From: Bacteriovoracaceae bacterium
Lineage (GTDB): Bacteria; Bdellovibrionota; Bacteriovoracia; Bacteriovoracales; Bacteriovoracaceae
Length of the DNA: 64,000 nucleotides
Assembly: GCA_013141065.1 (NCBI GenBank)
Contig: JABFRR010000008.1
Coordinates: forward strand, 1-64,000
Reading direction: 5' to 3'
This document shows positions 1-8,055 of this stretch, one piece after another; the first letter of the stretch is position 1; the number at the start of each line of letters is the position of its first letter. A model generated the notes under the pieces. It searched no databases. It had not been told where the DNA came from and saw only the letters and a list, made by a program, of their open reading frames with translations. The translations under genes were made by a program, and so were the position numbers.

Positions 1-653
1 GGCAGACGACTGGCGAGAAGATTATAAAAGTCAGAACCATGATTGAGGCAAACAGCATGGCAAAGTTCATGGATGATAACGTAGTCGATGCACTCCAGAG
101 GGGCCACAATCAATTCCACATTAAGAGCAATCAACTTCTTTGAGGGATGATACTCTCCCCAACACTTATTCATCTTCTTAATAGTGAGGCCTAAGTTCTC
201 TTGAGCAAATTTTGAAGAGTGGAAATGAAGTCTTTCAGTAAATAAACTTTGGGCCTTGCCCGCATACCATTTCTGAAGAAGACTGACCTTCAGTTCAGGC
301 TCATCAGGAAAGGTACAGTTGACAACCAAACGATCATCAACAAGTTCAACAGAATCATAGTTTGCTTCAAACACTTTTAAGCGTACCTGTCTTCCTAGAT
401 AATAATAACCTTCTCCAGAAACAAATTGTCTTGCTGGTTCAGGCAGTGGAGTAAACTCTGACAATCGCTTCTGCTCTAAAATCCATCCTGCACGTTTCTG
501 AACCAGTTCCTTGATCCTTAAAATACCTGCATGTTCTGGAGCCGTGACTTCAACTTCACCGCTTGGACAAACAGAAATGCCAAGAGTTTTCCTCTTGGTT
601 CTTTTGACCTTAAATTCAATTTTTGAATTTCCGAAATCAACAAACTCGGTCAT
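1..653 (-). CDS. YgjP/DUF45-type zinc metallopeptidase, 3' end outside window
   Basis: This is a reading frame entering from the left edge, so the C-terminus is missing. It shows HELCH at about residues 195-199 followed by LNH (His205), the HExxH plus third-His arrangement of the YgjP/DUF45 (M48-like) family. The ATG shares one base with the hsdR stop (TAATG), so translation is probably coupled and the gene is the last visible member of the restriction operon. YgjP-like proteins are often found next to type I hsdR genes, but their role there is not established. The N-terminal about 170 residues show no other motif I can name. The family call is firm; the substrate is unknown. Confidence 0.85.
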   Translation of the reverse strand, partial: MTEFVDFGNSKIEFKVKRTKRKTLGISVCPSGEVEVTAPEHAGILRIKELVQKRAGWILEQKRLSEFTPLPEPARQFVSGEGYYYLGRQVRLKVFEANYDSVELVDDRLVVNCTFPDEPELKVSLLQKWYAGKAQSLFTERLHFHSSKFAQENLGLTIKKMNKCWGEYHPSKKLIALNVELIVAPLECIDYVIIHELCHAVCLNHGSDFYNLLASRL

Positions 654-3600
654 TAAGAATCCCTTCTCCTTGCGATCATCAAAAGCGTTTCAATAATTTC
701 GTCCATCTGTTCACTTGTGATACTTAAATTGTAATTCCCTTTAAGTGCATAGAGAAGATCATCTATCTCAACAGACATCTTATTTTGCACATCTCTGTTA
801 TTTACCCAGTCCCTAATCTTATGCCGCTCAATCACTTCAAATATTTTTAAAGCGTAATCGGCTAGAACACTTTCATCATCAATGCTTAAATATTCCTTGA
901 GGACTCCGTAATAGGCCTTGGCCTCATCATTGTTTCTGATTTGCTTAGGATAATCCTTTTTATTCTTCCCACGCATTTCATCAAGCACAGTCTTAACTCT
1001 GGTCAAATAGTCAGCATCAGAAAGACGTTTTTCCCTATGAGCAAGGATAGCCTCTTCAATAAGTTCAGAAAGTTTTTTATAAAGAGCTGGGTCTTCTTCC
1101 ATCTTTTCAGAAATAGTTCGCTTTACCCTTGAGGCGATAGTGTCGGCCTTTGCCGCTTCACCGTGAATATTTTCAATTTCTTTCTCGAAGTTCCCTTCAT
1201 CAAAAACATCAGTCTGCTCAATGATAATTTTCACTTGGTCAGCACCAATGTATTTATTAACCATGTTTCTAATTTGTTTTTCATAAGTGGAATAATCCAC
1301 TGTCTCACCATAGCGTTGCTTAACGGCAGCACGAAGCTCAATAAACATCTTAAGATCACCGTTATAAAGGGCCTTGGTTTTTTCAGGAGTGTCATCCTGA
1401 TATTTAGCGTTCCCGTTTGCCATCTGAAGAGTCTTTGAGAAAAGAGTCAGCCTCTTATAAAACTCAAGGCGAAGATCAAGGGGTTCTAAATGTCTTTGAA
1501 GGGCCTCTGTATCACCCTTATTTTTAACTTCCTTAAACATCTCCCACACATTCGTGTGTCTTTCAGCAAGGGCCTTAATCTCTATTTCCACATTAACAAG
1601 AGTCCCTTCAATATCTTCTCGCTCAAACCCTTCGTTCTCAAGGGCCGCATAGGTATCAATGGCCTCATTAAGTTCACCAAAGATTCCCCTGTAATCAATA
1701 ATCAAACCGTGGGGCTTGCCTTCAAACACACGGTTCACCCTAGCAATGGCCTGAAGAATGTTATGATCCTTGAGGCGTTTATCTACATAGAGAACGCTGT
1801 TCTTAGGAGCATCAAAGCCTGTTAATAGTTTATCAACCACAATTAAAATCTCTGGTTCATATGATTTCTTAAAAGCATCAATGACTGACTTATTATATTT
1901 TTCCTCATTCCCATAGCGATTCATCATGTCTTTCCAAAACAATTGCACTTCTGGAACAGTAGACTCATCAACACTCGTATGATCTTCCCTTGTATCAGGG
2001 GCTGACATGATAACCTCAGCCTTTATCTCTCCAAACTCATCAAAATACTTTTTGTATCTGATCGCACTCTCTTTACTTGAACAGGCAAGTTGTCCCTTAA
2101 ACCCTGTCCCCTTAAAGTTAGTCTTAAAATGTTCCTGAATATCAAAAGCAATTTCAGACATTCTCTGTTCCGTTTTTAAAATTTCTTCTTCTCTATGGAA
2201 CTTCTTCTTGAGGTCAGTCTTTTGTTTATCGGTCAAATCCTTGGTGATACGCTCAAACCATTTATCAATCTGATCCTTATCCCCTCGAAGTTCACTCATA
2301 CGCCCTTCATACAAGAGCGGTACAACTGCCCCATCTTTAACTGCTTGATTCATGGTGTACTTATGAATGAAGCCACCAAATTTTTGAGCGGTAGTCTTAT
2401 CTTTTTTGAGCAGTGGGGTTCCTGTAAATCCGATATAACAGGCATTAGGGAGCATGTTTACCATTTTGGCGTGACTCACCCCATACTGGGAACGGTGACT
2501 TTCATCGACAAGAACAAAAACATTATGCCCAAGCACCTTTAGGTTTTTCTTTTTACTTGCTGACTCAAACTTATCAATGATCGTCGTGATAATAGATTTT
2601 TTTTCTTCTTCAATCAGGCGAATAAGATCTTGGCCGCTTTCGGCCTTGGCAAGTTCCGCTTCCTTCCCACAAGCGAGAAAGGTTTTATAAATCTGATCGT
2701 CCAAATCCACACGGTCAGTAACAAGAACGATTCTTGGACTTTGAATCCTATCATCTAAGGCAAGGGCCTTTGCCATCATCACCATTGTAAGAGATTTACC
2801 CGACCCAGTCGTATGCCAGATCACTCCACCAAGACGTTTCTGATCTCCACGCACCTTGGTGACACGCTTAACCGTTTCCTTAATGGCGAAGTATTGCTGA
2901 TAACGGCAGATCTTTTTTTCTTTGTTATCAAAAACAACAAACTGATAAACAAGTTCCAAGAGTCGTTCAGGGCGAAGAAGAGAGTGAATAGCCCTATCTT
3001 GGGCTGAAGGAAGGCGATCTCCTGAATTCCAAATTTTTTCCATGAAGGAACGCTGTTCAGGTTTCTTTTCAGAAAAGACTCTATCCTTATCAGTTTTTGA
3101 AAAAGAATTGTTAATCAACTTGTTCAGTTCTTCATCCTGATTCGCTTCATCTTCCTCACGCCATACGGCCCAAAACTCCTCAGAGGTTGCCGTTGTCCCA
3201 TACTTCGCCATATTCTGGGCCACGCCTAAAAGAATTTGGGAGAAGGTAAATAGCTCTGGAACTTCATCTGTCTTTTGATTTCTAAGGTGCTGGCTGATCG
3301 CTGACTTTACAGCATCATCACGAAGACCAGGCTTCTTGCACTCAATAACAACCAGAGGAATTCCATTAACAAAAAGAACAATATCAGGCCTTCTTGTCTG
3401 GTGAGAATGTCGTCTTTCAACTTCAAACTCATCAGTAATGTGAAACACATTCTTATGCGGCTCTTTCCAATTGATGAAGCGAAGGGAATAACTTTTAGAA
3501 GTAGATTCAATTGTCTGTTCAAGACTTTTTCCAAGAGTTAGCAGATCATAAATTCTTTCGTTGTTTCCAAGAAGAGAATCAAAAGGAAGGTTCGCAACCG

Positions 3601-3838
3601 ATTCCACAGCCTGTTTAATATTTTGTTTTGTAAAAGGAACCTGCTTCCCCTTGAAGGTAATACTGTTATTTTCTTCAAGCCACTTTTCGAGAATGGACTC
3701 AAGGACAACTTTACCCCTTTTCTCTCCTCTAAGCGTTACCGTCTCTGATGGAGTGAGATACTTAAATCCCATGTTCATCAGAAGATGAACTGCGGGAATG
3801 TGGGAGACTAGATCTTCTGTGTGTTTTGCGATTGCCAT
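653..3838 (-). CDS. hsdR: Type I restriction enzyme subunit R (HsdR)
   Basis: This is the motor and nuclease subunit of a type I R-M complex: it translocates DNA with ATP and cleaves unmodified DNA. Visible domains are the HsdR N-terminal nuclease with a PD-(D/E)xK core (Asp152, Glu166-x-Lys168 in IECK), then an SF2 helicase core with Walker A TTGSGKS (343-349), DESH (445-448), FTGTP, a TGFDAP motif and the motif VI region QAIARVNR. The C-terminal about 350 residues are helical, as in HsdR. At 1061 aa it is full length. It starts 7 nt after the reverse transcriptase stop, with a weak AGG about 10 nt upstream of ATG. No frame damage is seen, so it should be functional. Confidence 0.96.
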   Translation of the reverse strand: MAIAKHTEDLVSHIPAVHLLMNMGFKYLTPSETVTLRGEKRGKVVLESILEKWLEENNSITFKGKQVPFTKQNIKQAVESVANLPFDSLLGNNERIYDLLTLGKSLEQTIESTSKSYSLRFINWKEPHKNVFHITDEFEVERRHSHQTRRPDIVLFVNGIPLVVIECKKPGLRDDAVKSAISQHLRNQKTDEVPELFTFSQILLGVAQNMAKYGTTATSEEFWAVWREEDEANQDEELNKLINNSFSKTDKDRVFSEKKPEQRSFMEKIWNSGDRLPSAQDRAIHSLLRPERLLELVYQFVVFDNKEKKICRYQQYFAIKETVKRVTKVRGDQKRLGGVIWHTTGSGKSLTMVMMAKALALDDRIQSPRIVLVTDRVDLDDQIYKTFLACGKEAELAKAESGQDLIRLIEEEKKSIITTIIDKFESASKKKNLKVLGHNVFVLVDESHRSQYGVSHAKMVNMLPNACYIGFTGTPLLKKDKTTAQKFGGFIHKYTMNQAVKDGAVVPLLYEGRMSELRGDKDQIDKWFERITKDLTDKQKTDLKKKFHREEEILKTEQRMSEIAFDIQEHFKTNFKGTGFKGQLACSSKESAIRYKKYFDEFGEIKAEVIMSAPDTREDHTSVDESTVPEVQLFWKDMMNRYGNEEKYNKSVIDAFKKSYEPEILIVVDKLLTGFDAPKNSVLYVDKRLKDHNILQAIARVNRVFEGKPHGLIIDYRGIFGELNEAIDTYAALENEGFEREDIEGTLVNVEIEIKALAERHTNVWEMFKEVKNKGDTEALQRHLEPLDLRLEFYKRLTLFSKTLQMANGNAKYQDDTPEKTKALYNGDLKMFIELRAAVKQRYGETVDYSTYEKQIRNMVNKYIGADQVKIIIEQTDVFDEGNFEKEIENIHGEAAKADTIASRVKRTISEKMEEDPALYKKLSELIEEAILAHREKRLSDADYLTRVKTVLDEMRGKNKKDYPKQIRNNDEAKAYYGVLKEYLSIDDESVLADYALKIFEVIERHKIRDWVNNRDVQNKMSVEIDDLLYALKGNYNLSITSEQMDEIIETLLMIARRRDS

Positions 3839-3845
3839 AATTATT

Positions 3846-5393
3846 CTACCTAAATTTTATAAAACAAATTTTCTTCTTTTTTAATTTCGCCAAAAAATGA
3901 ACTCCCTCAGCCAGAAGTTCTGCCTCACTAAAGAGTTCATATAGTAATATCCAATGCCGATCTTTTTCTCTTGGATCGCCTTTCAACTTTAAAGTCGCTG
4001 CCTCTTTTATCAAATCTCTAAAAGCTGTTTTCTTATGTTGCAGGAGGTAGTGATAAAGCATAGCCATCTCAATACAATCATCACGTTTTATTATTGCTTC
4101 GATCGTTGCCTGTCTTTCTAGCAATTCAATTTTCAACTTAAAGGTAATCGCTAAATATATTGAAAACGCAGCAAGGTCTGGCATAAATGAATTTATACTG
4201 TCCTTAAAAGCAAGATTGAGGAATAGCCCCAGATCATCGGCCATCTCTGGATAATGAAACACTCCGAACACAAACTCTTCCAAAAGGGGGACAAGGTAAG
4301 GGAAGGTTTTCGCTATAGACATCATCTTTAGCGTGTATAGTTTTTTTGCCCTTTTATTGAGCTTTTTATTTGCGATAATTTTTATAGCATAATTTATTAT
4401 TGCAGAGTCGTGGTGTTTTTGCTGAAGGGCCAAGGCATATTCAACAAAGGCATCAATAGTGGAAAAAGATAAAACTTCATTAGGAAAATGAAACTGATTC
4501 AACTGACATATCCATGAAACATCATCTTTTGAAAATATTTTAACAGTTTTAGTTTTCTTATGATTTATATTAAGTTCAAATTTTCTAAGCTCTCTCATTA
4601 AACATGCTAAAAACTGTTCTGCTTCCTCTAACGAGGATGCGAAGTATTCATAGTCATCAATATTTCTAATGATTCTAGTGTATGAATTGTCGAGAAGAGC
4701 CTTATCTACAGTAGTGAGAATAATTTCGGAAATAATGTTTGAAGTATGTGGGCCGATAAGTAAACCATTCGTTTCCTTATCCTTAATGCAAATGTTTTTC
4801 TGATCTAATTCCTTGGCCCAAGATTTGTTTTTCGGTTTAACTTTTAGGTTTTTCTTTGCGGCATTCTTTCCATCGACAGCCCATTCAATAGAGTGGCTAT
4901 AAATACTTGGAAAACAATTTGCGATGTCTGCATGAACAATATACTTAGCCTCCAGTAAATATTGGGTGCGAAGGGTTTCTTGGATTATGTTTCCCTCGTA
5001 CCCTTTGTAATTCATTTTAAATATTTTCTTGTCTTTCTTAATTTTCTTAACATGAACAAAGCTGATTTTGTTTTCTCCAACATTGCCACCGATAAACGTA
5101 TTGATGTCCGTCCATTTTTCCTTCATAAATCGACAAAGATACATATATGGTTCGGGGTGTGGAACAGAAATAATTCTTGGAATATTCGTATTCCTCTGGC
5201 TCATAAAATCTACACATGAATGCTCCGCATATTTGCCACTATTTTCATTTAAGTATTGATTCAAATTTTTATCGGTTATCGAAAGCAAATCTTCAGAAGT
5301 GAAACAAGGTGGGAGTTTCTCAGAAAACATACCGTAACCGACAAGGGAATTATAAACTTTATCTGGCTTTAAATCAGAATATCCCGCCGTCAT
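3846..5393 (-). CDS. Reverse transcriptase of the defence (UG/Abi-like) type inside the R-M operon
   Basis: The 515-aa protein has a reverse transcriptase palm. Motif A is HADIANCFPSIY (Asp155), motif B is GLLIGPHTSNIISE (210-223), and motif C is NIDDYEYF with the catalytic Asp pair 246/247. A Lys-rich motif D-like stretch lies near 274-285. There is no group II intron maturase/endonuclease domain and no retron VTG motif. Residues about 300-515 are helical, as in AbiK/Abi-P2-like and other defence RTs. The ATG overlaps the hsdS stop (ATGA) and the stop lies 7 nt before hsdR, so it is a built-in operon member rather than a passenger. The RT assignment is certain; the subgroup and whether it primes from RNA or protein are unknown. 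Confidence 0.92.
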   Translation of the reverse strand: MTAGYSDLKPDKVYNSLVGYGMFSEKLPPCFTSEDLLSITDKNLNQYLNENSGKYAEHSCVDFMSQRNTNIPRIISVPHPEPYMYLCRFMKEKWTDINTFIGGNVGENKISFVHVKKIKKDKKIFKMNYKGYEGNIIQETLRTQYLLEAKYIVHADIANCFPSIYSHSIEWAVDGKNAAKKNLKVKPKNKSWAKELDQKNICIKDKETNGLLIGPHTSNIISEIILTTVDKALLDNSYTRIIRNIDDYEYFASSLEEAEQFLACLMRELRKFELNINHKKTKTVKIFSKDDVSWICQLNQFHFPNEVLSFSTIDAFVEYALALQQKHHDSAIINYAIKIIANKKLNKRAKKLYTLKMMSIAKTFPYLVPLLEEFVFGVFHYPEMADDLGLFLNLAFKDSINSFMPDLAAFSIYLAITFKLKIELLERQATIEAIIKRDDCIEMAMLYHYLLQHKKTAFRDLIKEAATLKLKGDPREKDRHWILLYELFSEAELLAEGVHFLAKLKKKKICFIKFR

Positions 5394-6577
5394 ACATGAA
5401 CTCGTCTTTTACCAGTTAACAAGATCTGCATTAGCCCTTGCTTCTGTTTAATACGACTTGCCCTACATTTTTCTAGTAAAATTATTTCCTTTTCACTGTT
5501 AGAAATGAGCTTCGATATTTTTTGCTGCTCGACAAGTGAAGGAATATGTATTGAAAAATCTCTAATACGGGTAAGGGCCAACTTTGGTTGTGCATTTGTT
5601 GTTTTTATTGATTCAATTTCTTTTTGTATATATGAACTCTGAAGAAAGTATAGAAGATAATCCTTATCAATTTTGATACTTGTTATTTTATTTGCATTTT
5701 CAGTTAAATTAGCCCCACTTAATTCCTTTGGAATTCGGCCAACAAGCCCAAGAGTACCTGCAACTGATATATATATATCATCCTCATTTATCGTATAATT
5801 TTTAATTTGCTCATAAATATGCTTATCCATATAGAGAATCTGCTTTAACGACACACTACCTGCCTCAAAATCTGTCACCCGAATATATGGATATTCTGTT
5901 TTTTCTGTTTTTAATGCGTAACCTTTTGGAATCCTTTTACCACCCTTTATTTCAGCAATGTCTCCAAGCTTCTTAATTTCCCAGCCTTCCTGTAGTCCAT
6001 TTTTTAAGGTAACACTAGTTTTTGTAAATTCAGGAAATCTTCTTACTCCTCGAAGAAGATTATATGTTAATTCATCCTGTCTTTTTTTCTTCTCCTGAAT
6101 CAGCCTTCCCAACTTCTCAATTGCCTCATCCCATGTCGAAAGAATCTTGGCGATTTTTTGTTGTTCCACTTTGCTTGTAGGAATTTTGTCTTTAGCCTTA
6201 TAAATTGGTTCTTGAGATACAAGTGGCTGGCCGCCCTTTTTTCTGAGCTTAGAAAGGTCAAAATATTCAAGCTTGTATGTTAGGAACTTGAGATCAATAT
6301 CTTCCAACATCTCTTTCGCATAGAGAGCATTATCTGTTATCCAGCTTGGAGAATTTACATAACGAATTGTTCCACAATACTCACCAACACGGCCTATTAT
6401 AAAATTAGGATTCTGCACTAAAGGTTTGTCGGTATAGCCAAGAATTCCATTGCCACCATATACAGGAATATCTTTATCCAGTTCGGCAGTTGCAGAAATA
6501 TCTGATGGCTTTGTTTTTCCACTTGTAAGTGAAAACAAATCTCCATACTCAATTTCCTTCCATCCATTAGGCAACAT
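5390..6577 (-). CDS. hsdS: Type I restriction specificity subunit (HsdS)
   Basis: This DNA-recognition subunit has two target-recognition domains. Each begins with the typical W(K/E)...LG/GD...SGKT or KGGKRIPKG pattern (about residues 6-30 and 200-225) and each is followed by a conserved helix containing VEQQKIAKIL or VEQQKISKLI. About 395 aa is normal. I chose the ATG at 6577 because AAGG lies 8 nt upstream; a GTG two codons earlier (6583) would lack a spaced RBS. It ends in an ATGA overlap with the reverse transcriptase gene. The 5' side carries the first hairpin of the 6604-6860 array, so its translation or transcription may be affected by that structure. Confidence 0.94.
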   Translation of the reverse strand: MLPNGWKEIEYGDLFSLTSGKTKPSDISATAELDKDIPVYGGNGILGYTDKPLVQNPNFIIGRVGEYCGTIRYVNSPSWITDNALYAKEMLEDIDLKFLTYKLEYFDLSKLRKKGGQPLVSQEPIYKAKDKIPTSKVEQQKIAKILSTWDEAIEKLGRLIQEKKKRQDELTYNLLRGVRRFPEFTKTSVTLKNGLQEGWEIKKLGDIAEIKGGKRIPKGYALKTEKTEYPYIRVTDFEAGSVSLKQILYMDKHIYEQIKNYTINEDDIYISVAGTLGLVGRIPKELSGANLTENANKITSIKIDKDYLLYFLQSSYIQKEIESIKTTNAQPKLALTRIRDFSIHIPSLVEQQKISKLISNSEKEIILLEKCRASRIKQKQGLMQILLTGKRRVHV

Positions 6578-6603
6578 AACCACACCCTTGTGAATGTTTC
6601 AGT

Positions 6604-6633
6604 AACCATTTTGCCGACGTCGGTAAAATGGTT
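6604..6633. repeat. Family A palindrome, copy 1
   Basis: This 30-bp near-perfect palindrome is centred on GACGTC. One opposed pair (6613/6624) is G-T rather than complementary. It lies 26 bp upstream of the hsdS ATG on the operon strand. Confidence 0.8.
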
Positions 6634-6654
6634 CTAACACTATCTTCACTTTTG

Positions 6655-6682
6655 ACCATTTTCGTGACGTCACGAAAATGGT
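6655..6682. repeat. Family A palindrome, copy 2
   Basis: This is a perfect 28-bp palindrome centred on TGACGTCA, with the same ACCATTTT/AAAATGGT outer arms as copies 1 and 3 but a different inner stem (CGT/ACG). Confidence 0.85.
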
Positions 6683-6830
6683 TGATATTCTTCTTCATAA
6701 AAGTCCCTTCGCTCTAATTGTGGCAATTCTGCCATAATTGGAATCTATTTCGCTATACACCGAACTGTTGCATTTTTTGCAACGGTTGAGTTGTTGCAAA
6801 ATTTGCAACAACTGCTTCTCCCTAGCAGAC

Positions 6831-6860
6831 AACCATTTTGTTGACGTTAACAAAATGGTT
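6831..6860. repeat. Family A palindrome, copy 3
   Basis: This 30-bp palindrome with one G-T opposition (6843/6848) has inner stem GTT/AAC and lies immediately after the DUF1016 nuclease stop codon on the operon strand. No T tract follows. Confidence 0.8.
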
Positions 6861-6864
6861 TGTG

Positions 6865-8055
6865 TCATCCCTTCTTTCCTTTCTTAACTTTCTTCTCAGT
6901 AATAAGTTTTTGCTCTCTTTTTATCTCTGTCTTGAGTTCTTCTTCTGTTGGGAGATAAAGCATATATTTTGAAGCAAAAATTTGCTTACTTTCCTTGAGC
7001 ACCGAGTATTTAGCGATGACTTCATTTTTTTCAGAGCAAAGAACAAGGCCGATGGTGGGGTTATCATCCTTAGCGGCGAACTCGGCATCAAACATACGAA
7101 CATAACTATCCATCTGCCCCACATCTTGATGGGTGAGCTTTCCAATTTTTAAATCTATGAGCAGGTAACATTTTAAAATGCAGTTATAAAAAACAAGATC
7201 AATATAAAAAAACTCATCTCCAAGCTGCATTCTTCTCTGACGGGCGACAAAGGCAAATCCCTTGCCAAGCTCAAGCAAAAATTCTTGAAGATGCACAATA
7301 ATCGACGACTCTAGTTTTGATTCGTGAAATTCCTCGGCATCTTTTAAGCCAAGAAAATCTAAAACATACGGTTCTTTGATAACATCAACAGGAGATGTCA
7401 CAATATTTCCTTCCTTGGCAAGTTTCATTACCCCTGTTTTATTTTTACTTTTTAAAAGTCTTGCGAAGAGAAAGGAGTGAATTTGTCTTTCAAGTACAGG
7501 AACGCTCCACCCTTCTTTTTCGGCCTCAATTTCATAGAACAGTCTTTCATTATTATTTTCAACTTTTGAAAGAGCACGATAATGTGACCAACTTAGCATC
7601 GAAGAAAAACCCTTTGGCTTGACGTTTTTTGAAACAGACTTAAGCATATCGTCTAAAACTCCACGGCCCTTGTGGAGTTTTTCATCAACACTTAATTCTC
7701 CACAAGCCTTGTGGAGAATCTCTGGCTGACGATCTGAATAAACCTGATAAAACTGTCTAAAATACCACAAATTGCTTGTTGAAAATCCTTTCCCATATCT
7801 CTGTGTCAGCTTTTCAGCAAGGCCTTCAATCGTCTTTTTTCCATATCCAGCACGATCTTCTCCCTGTTGCAAAGCCTCAACAATCTCTCTTCCAATAAGC
7901 CAGTAGGCAATGACCATGTGGTTATTCACAGAGCGAACAACCCCAATTCTTGCTGAGTCTAAAATTTCAACAATGCGATTAAAAAGAACACCTGTTTTCT
8001 TTGAAGGGAGAACTAGTGCTTTAGATTTTTTTGTTGTTACCTTCTTCTTATTCAT
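6865..8055 (-). CDS. DUF1016 family PDDEXK nuclease (YhcG-like)
   Basis: The protein has about 396 aa. The N-terminal DUF1016 helical domain (about 25-200; ARIGVVRSVNNHMVIAYWLIGREIVE, GFSTSNLWYFRQFY) is followed by a PD-(D/E)xK nuclease fold (about 250-370). The core reads FFYIDLVFYN ... YLLIDLKIGKL ... GQMDSYV, with the IDLVF Asp and the DLK site as probable metal ligands. I chose the ATG at 8055, which has AAGGAG 7 nt upstream; an upstream in-frame TTG at 8061 is too close to that RBS. The gene overlaps the hsdM stop by 8 nt, so it belongs to the operon. DUF1016 nucleases are common in R-M and defence loci; its exact job is unknown. Confidence 0.88.
   Translation of the reverse strand: MNKKKVTTKKSKALVLPSKKTGVLFNRIVEILDSARIGVVRSVNNHMVIAYWLIGREIVEALQQGEDRAGYGKKTIEGLAEKLTQRYGKGFSTSNLWYFRQFYQVYSDRQPEILHKACGELSVDEKLHKGRGVLDDMLKSVSKNVKPKGFSSMLSWSHYRALSKVENNNERLFYEIEAEKEGWSVPVLERQIHSFLFARLLKSKNKTGVMKLAKEGNIVTSPVDVIKEPYVLDFLGLKDAEEFHESKLESSIIVHLQEFLLELGKGFAFVARQRRMQLGDEFFYIDLVFYNCILKCYLLIDLKIGKLTHQDVGQMDSYVRMFDAEFAAKDDNPTIGLVLCSEKNEVIAKYSVLKESKQIFASKYMLYLPTEEELKTEIKREQKLITEKKVKKGKKG

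Larger units (their letters stand above)
6604..6860. repeat. Array of six inverted repeats between the DUF1016 nuclease gene and hsdS
   Basis: The 287-bp gap is almost filled by dyads. Family A occurs at 6604-6633, 6655-6682 and 6831-6860 and shares arms (A)ACCATTTT/AAAATGGT(T) around an ACGT centre. Another hairpin is AATTGTGGCA/TGCCATAATT (6716-6739). Family B is GTTGCA/TGCAAC (6767-6783) and a dyad with perfect 12-bp arms AGTTGTTGCAAA (6789-6813). None is followed by a T run on the operon strand, so these are not plain terminators. They could be a structured RNA within the operon transcript, protein-binding sites, or mobile palindromes. I cannot tell which from sequence alone. Confidence 0.8.

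Noticed and set aside
3846..5393. Retron or group II intron
   Set aside because: The RT lacks the retron VTG motif and has no maturase/HNH domain or intron ends around it; no msr/msd pair was recognised, although the 6604-6860 region could still encode an RNA partner.
6604..6860. CRISPR array
   Set aside because: The repeats are palindromic with unequal spacing and short, non-unique intervals; no cas gene is nearby.
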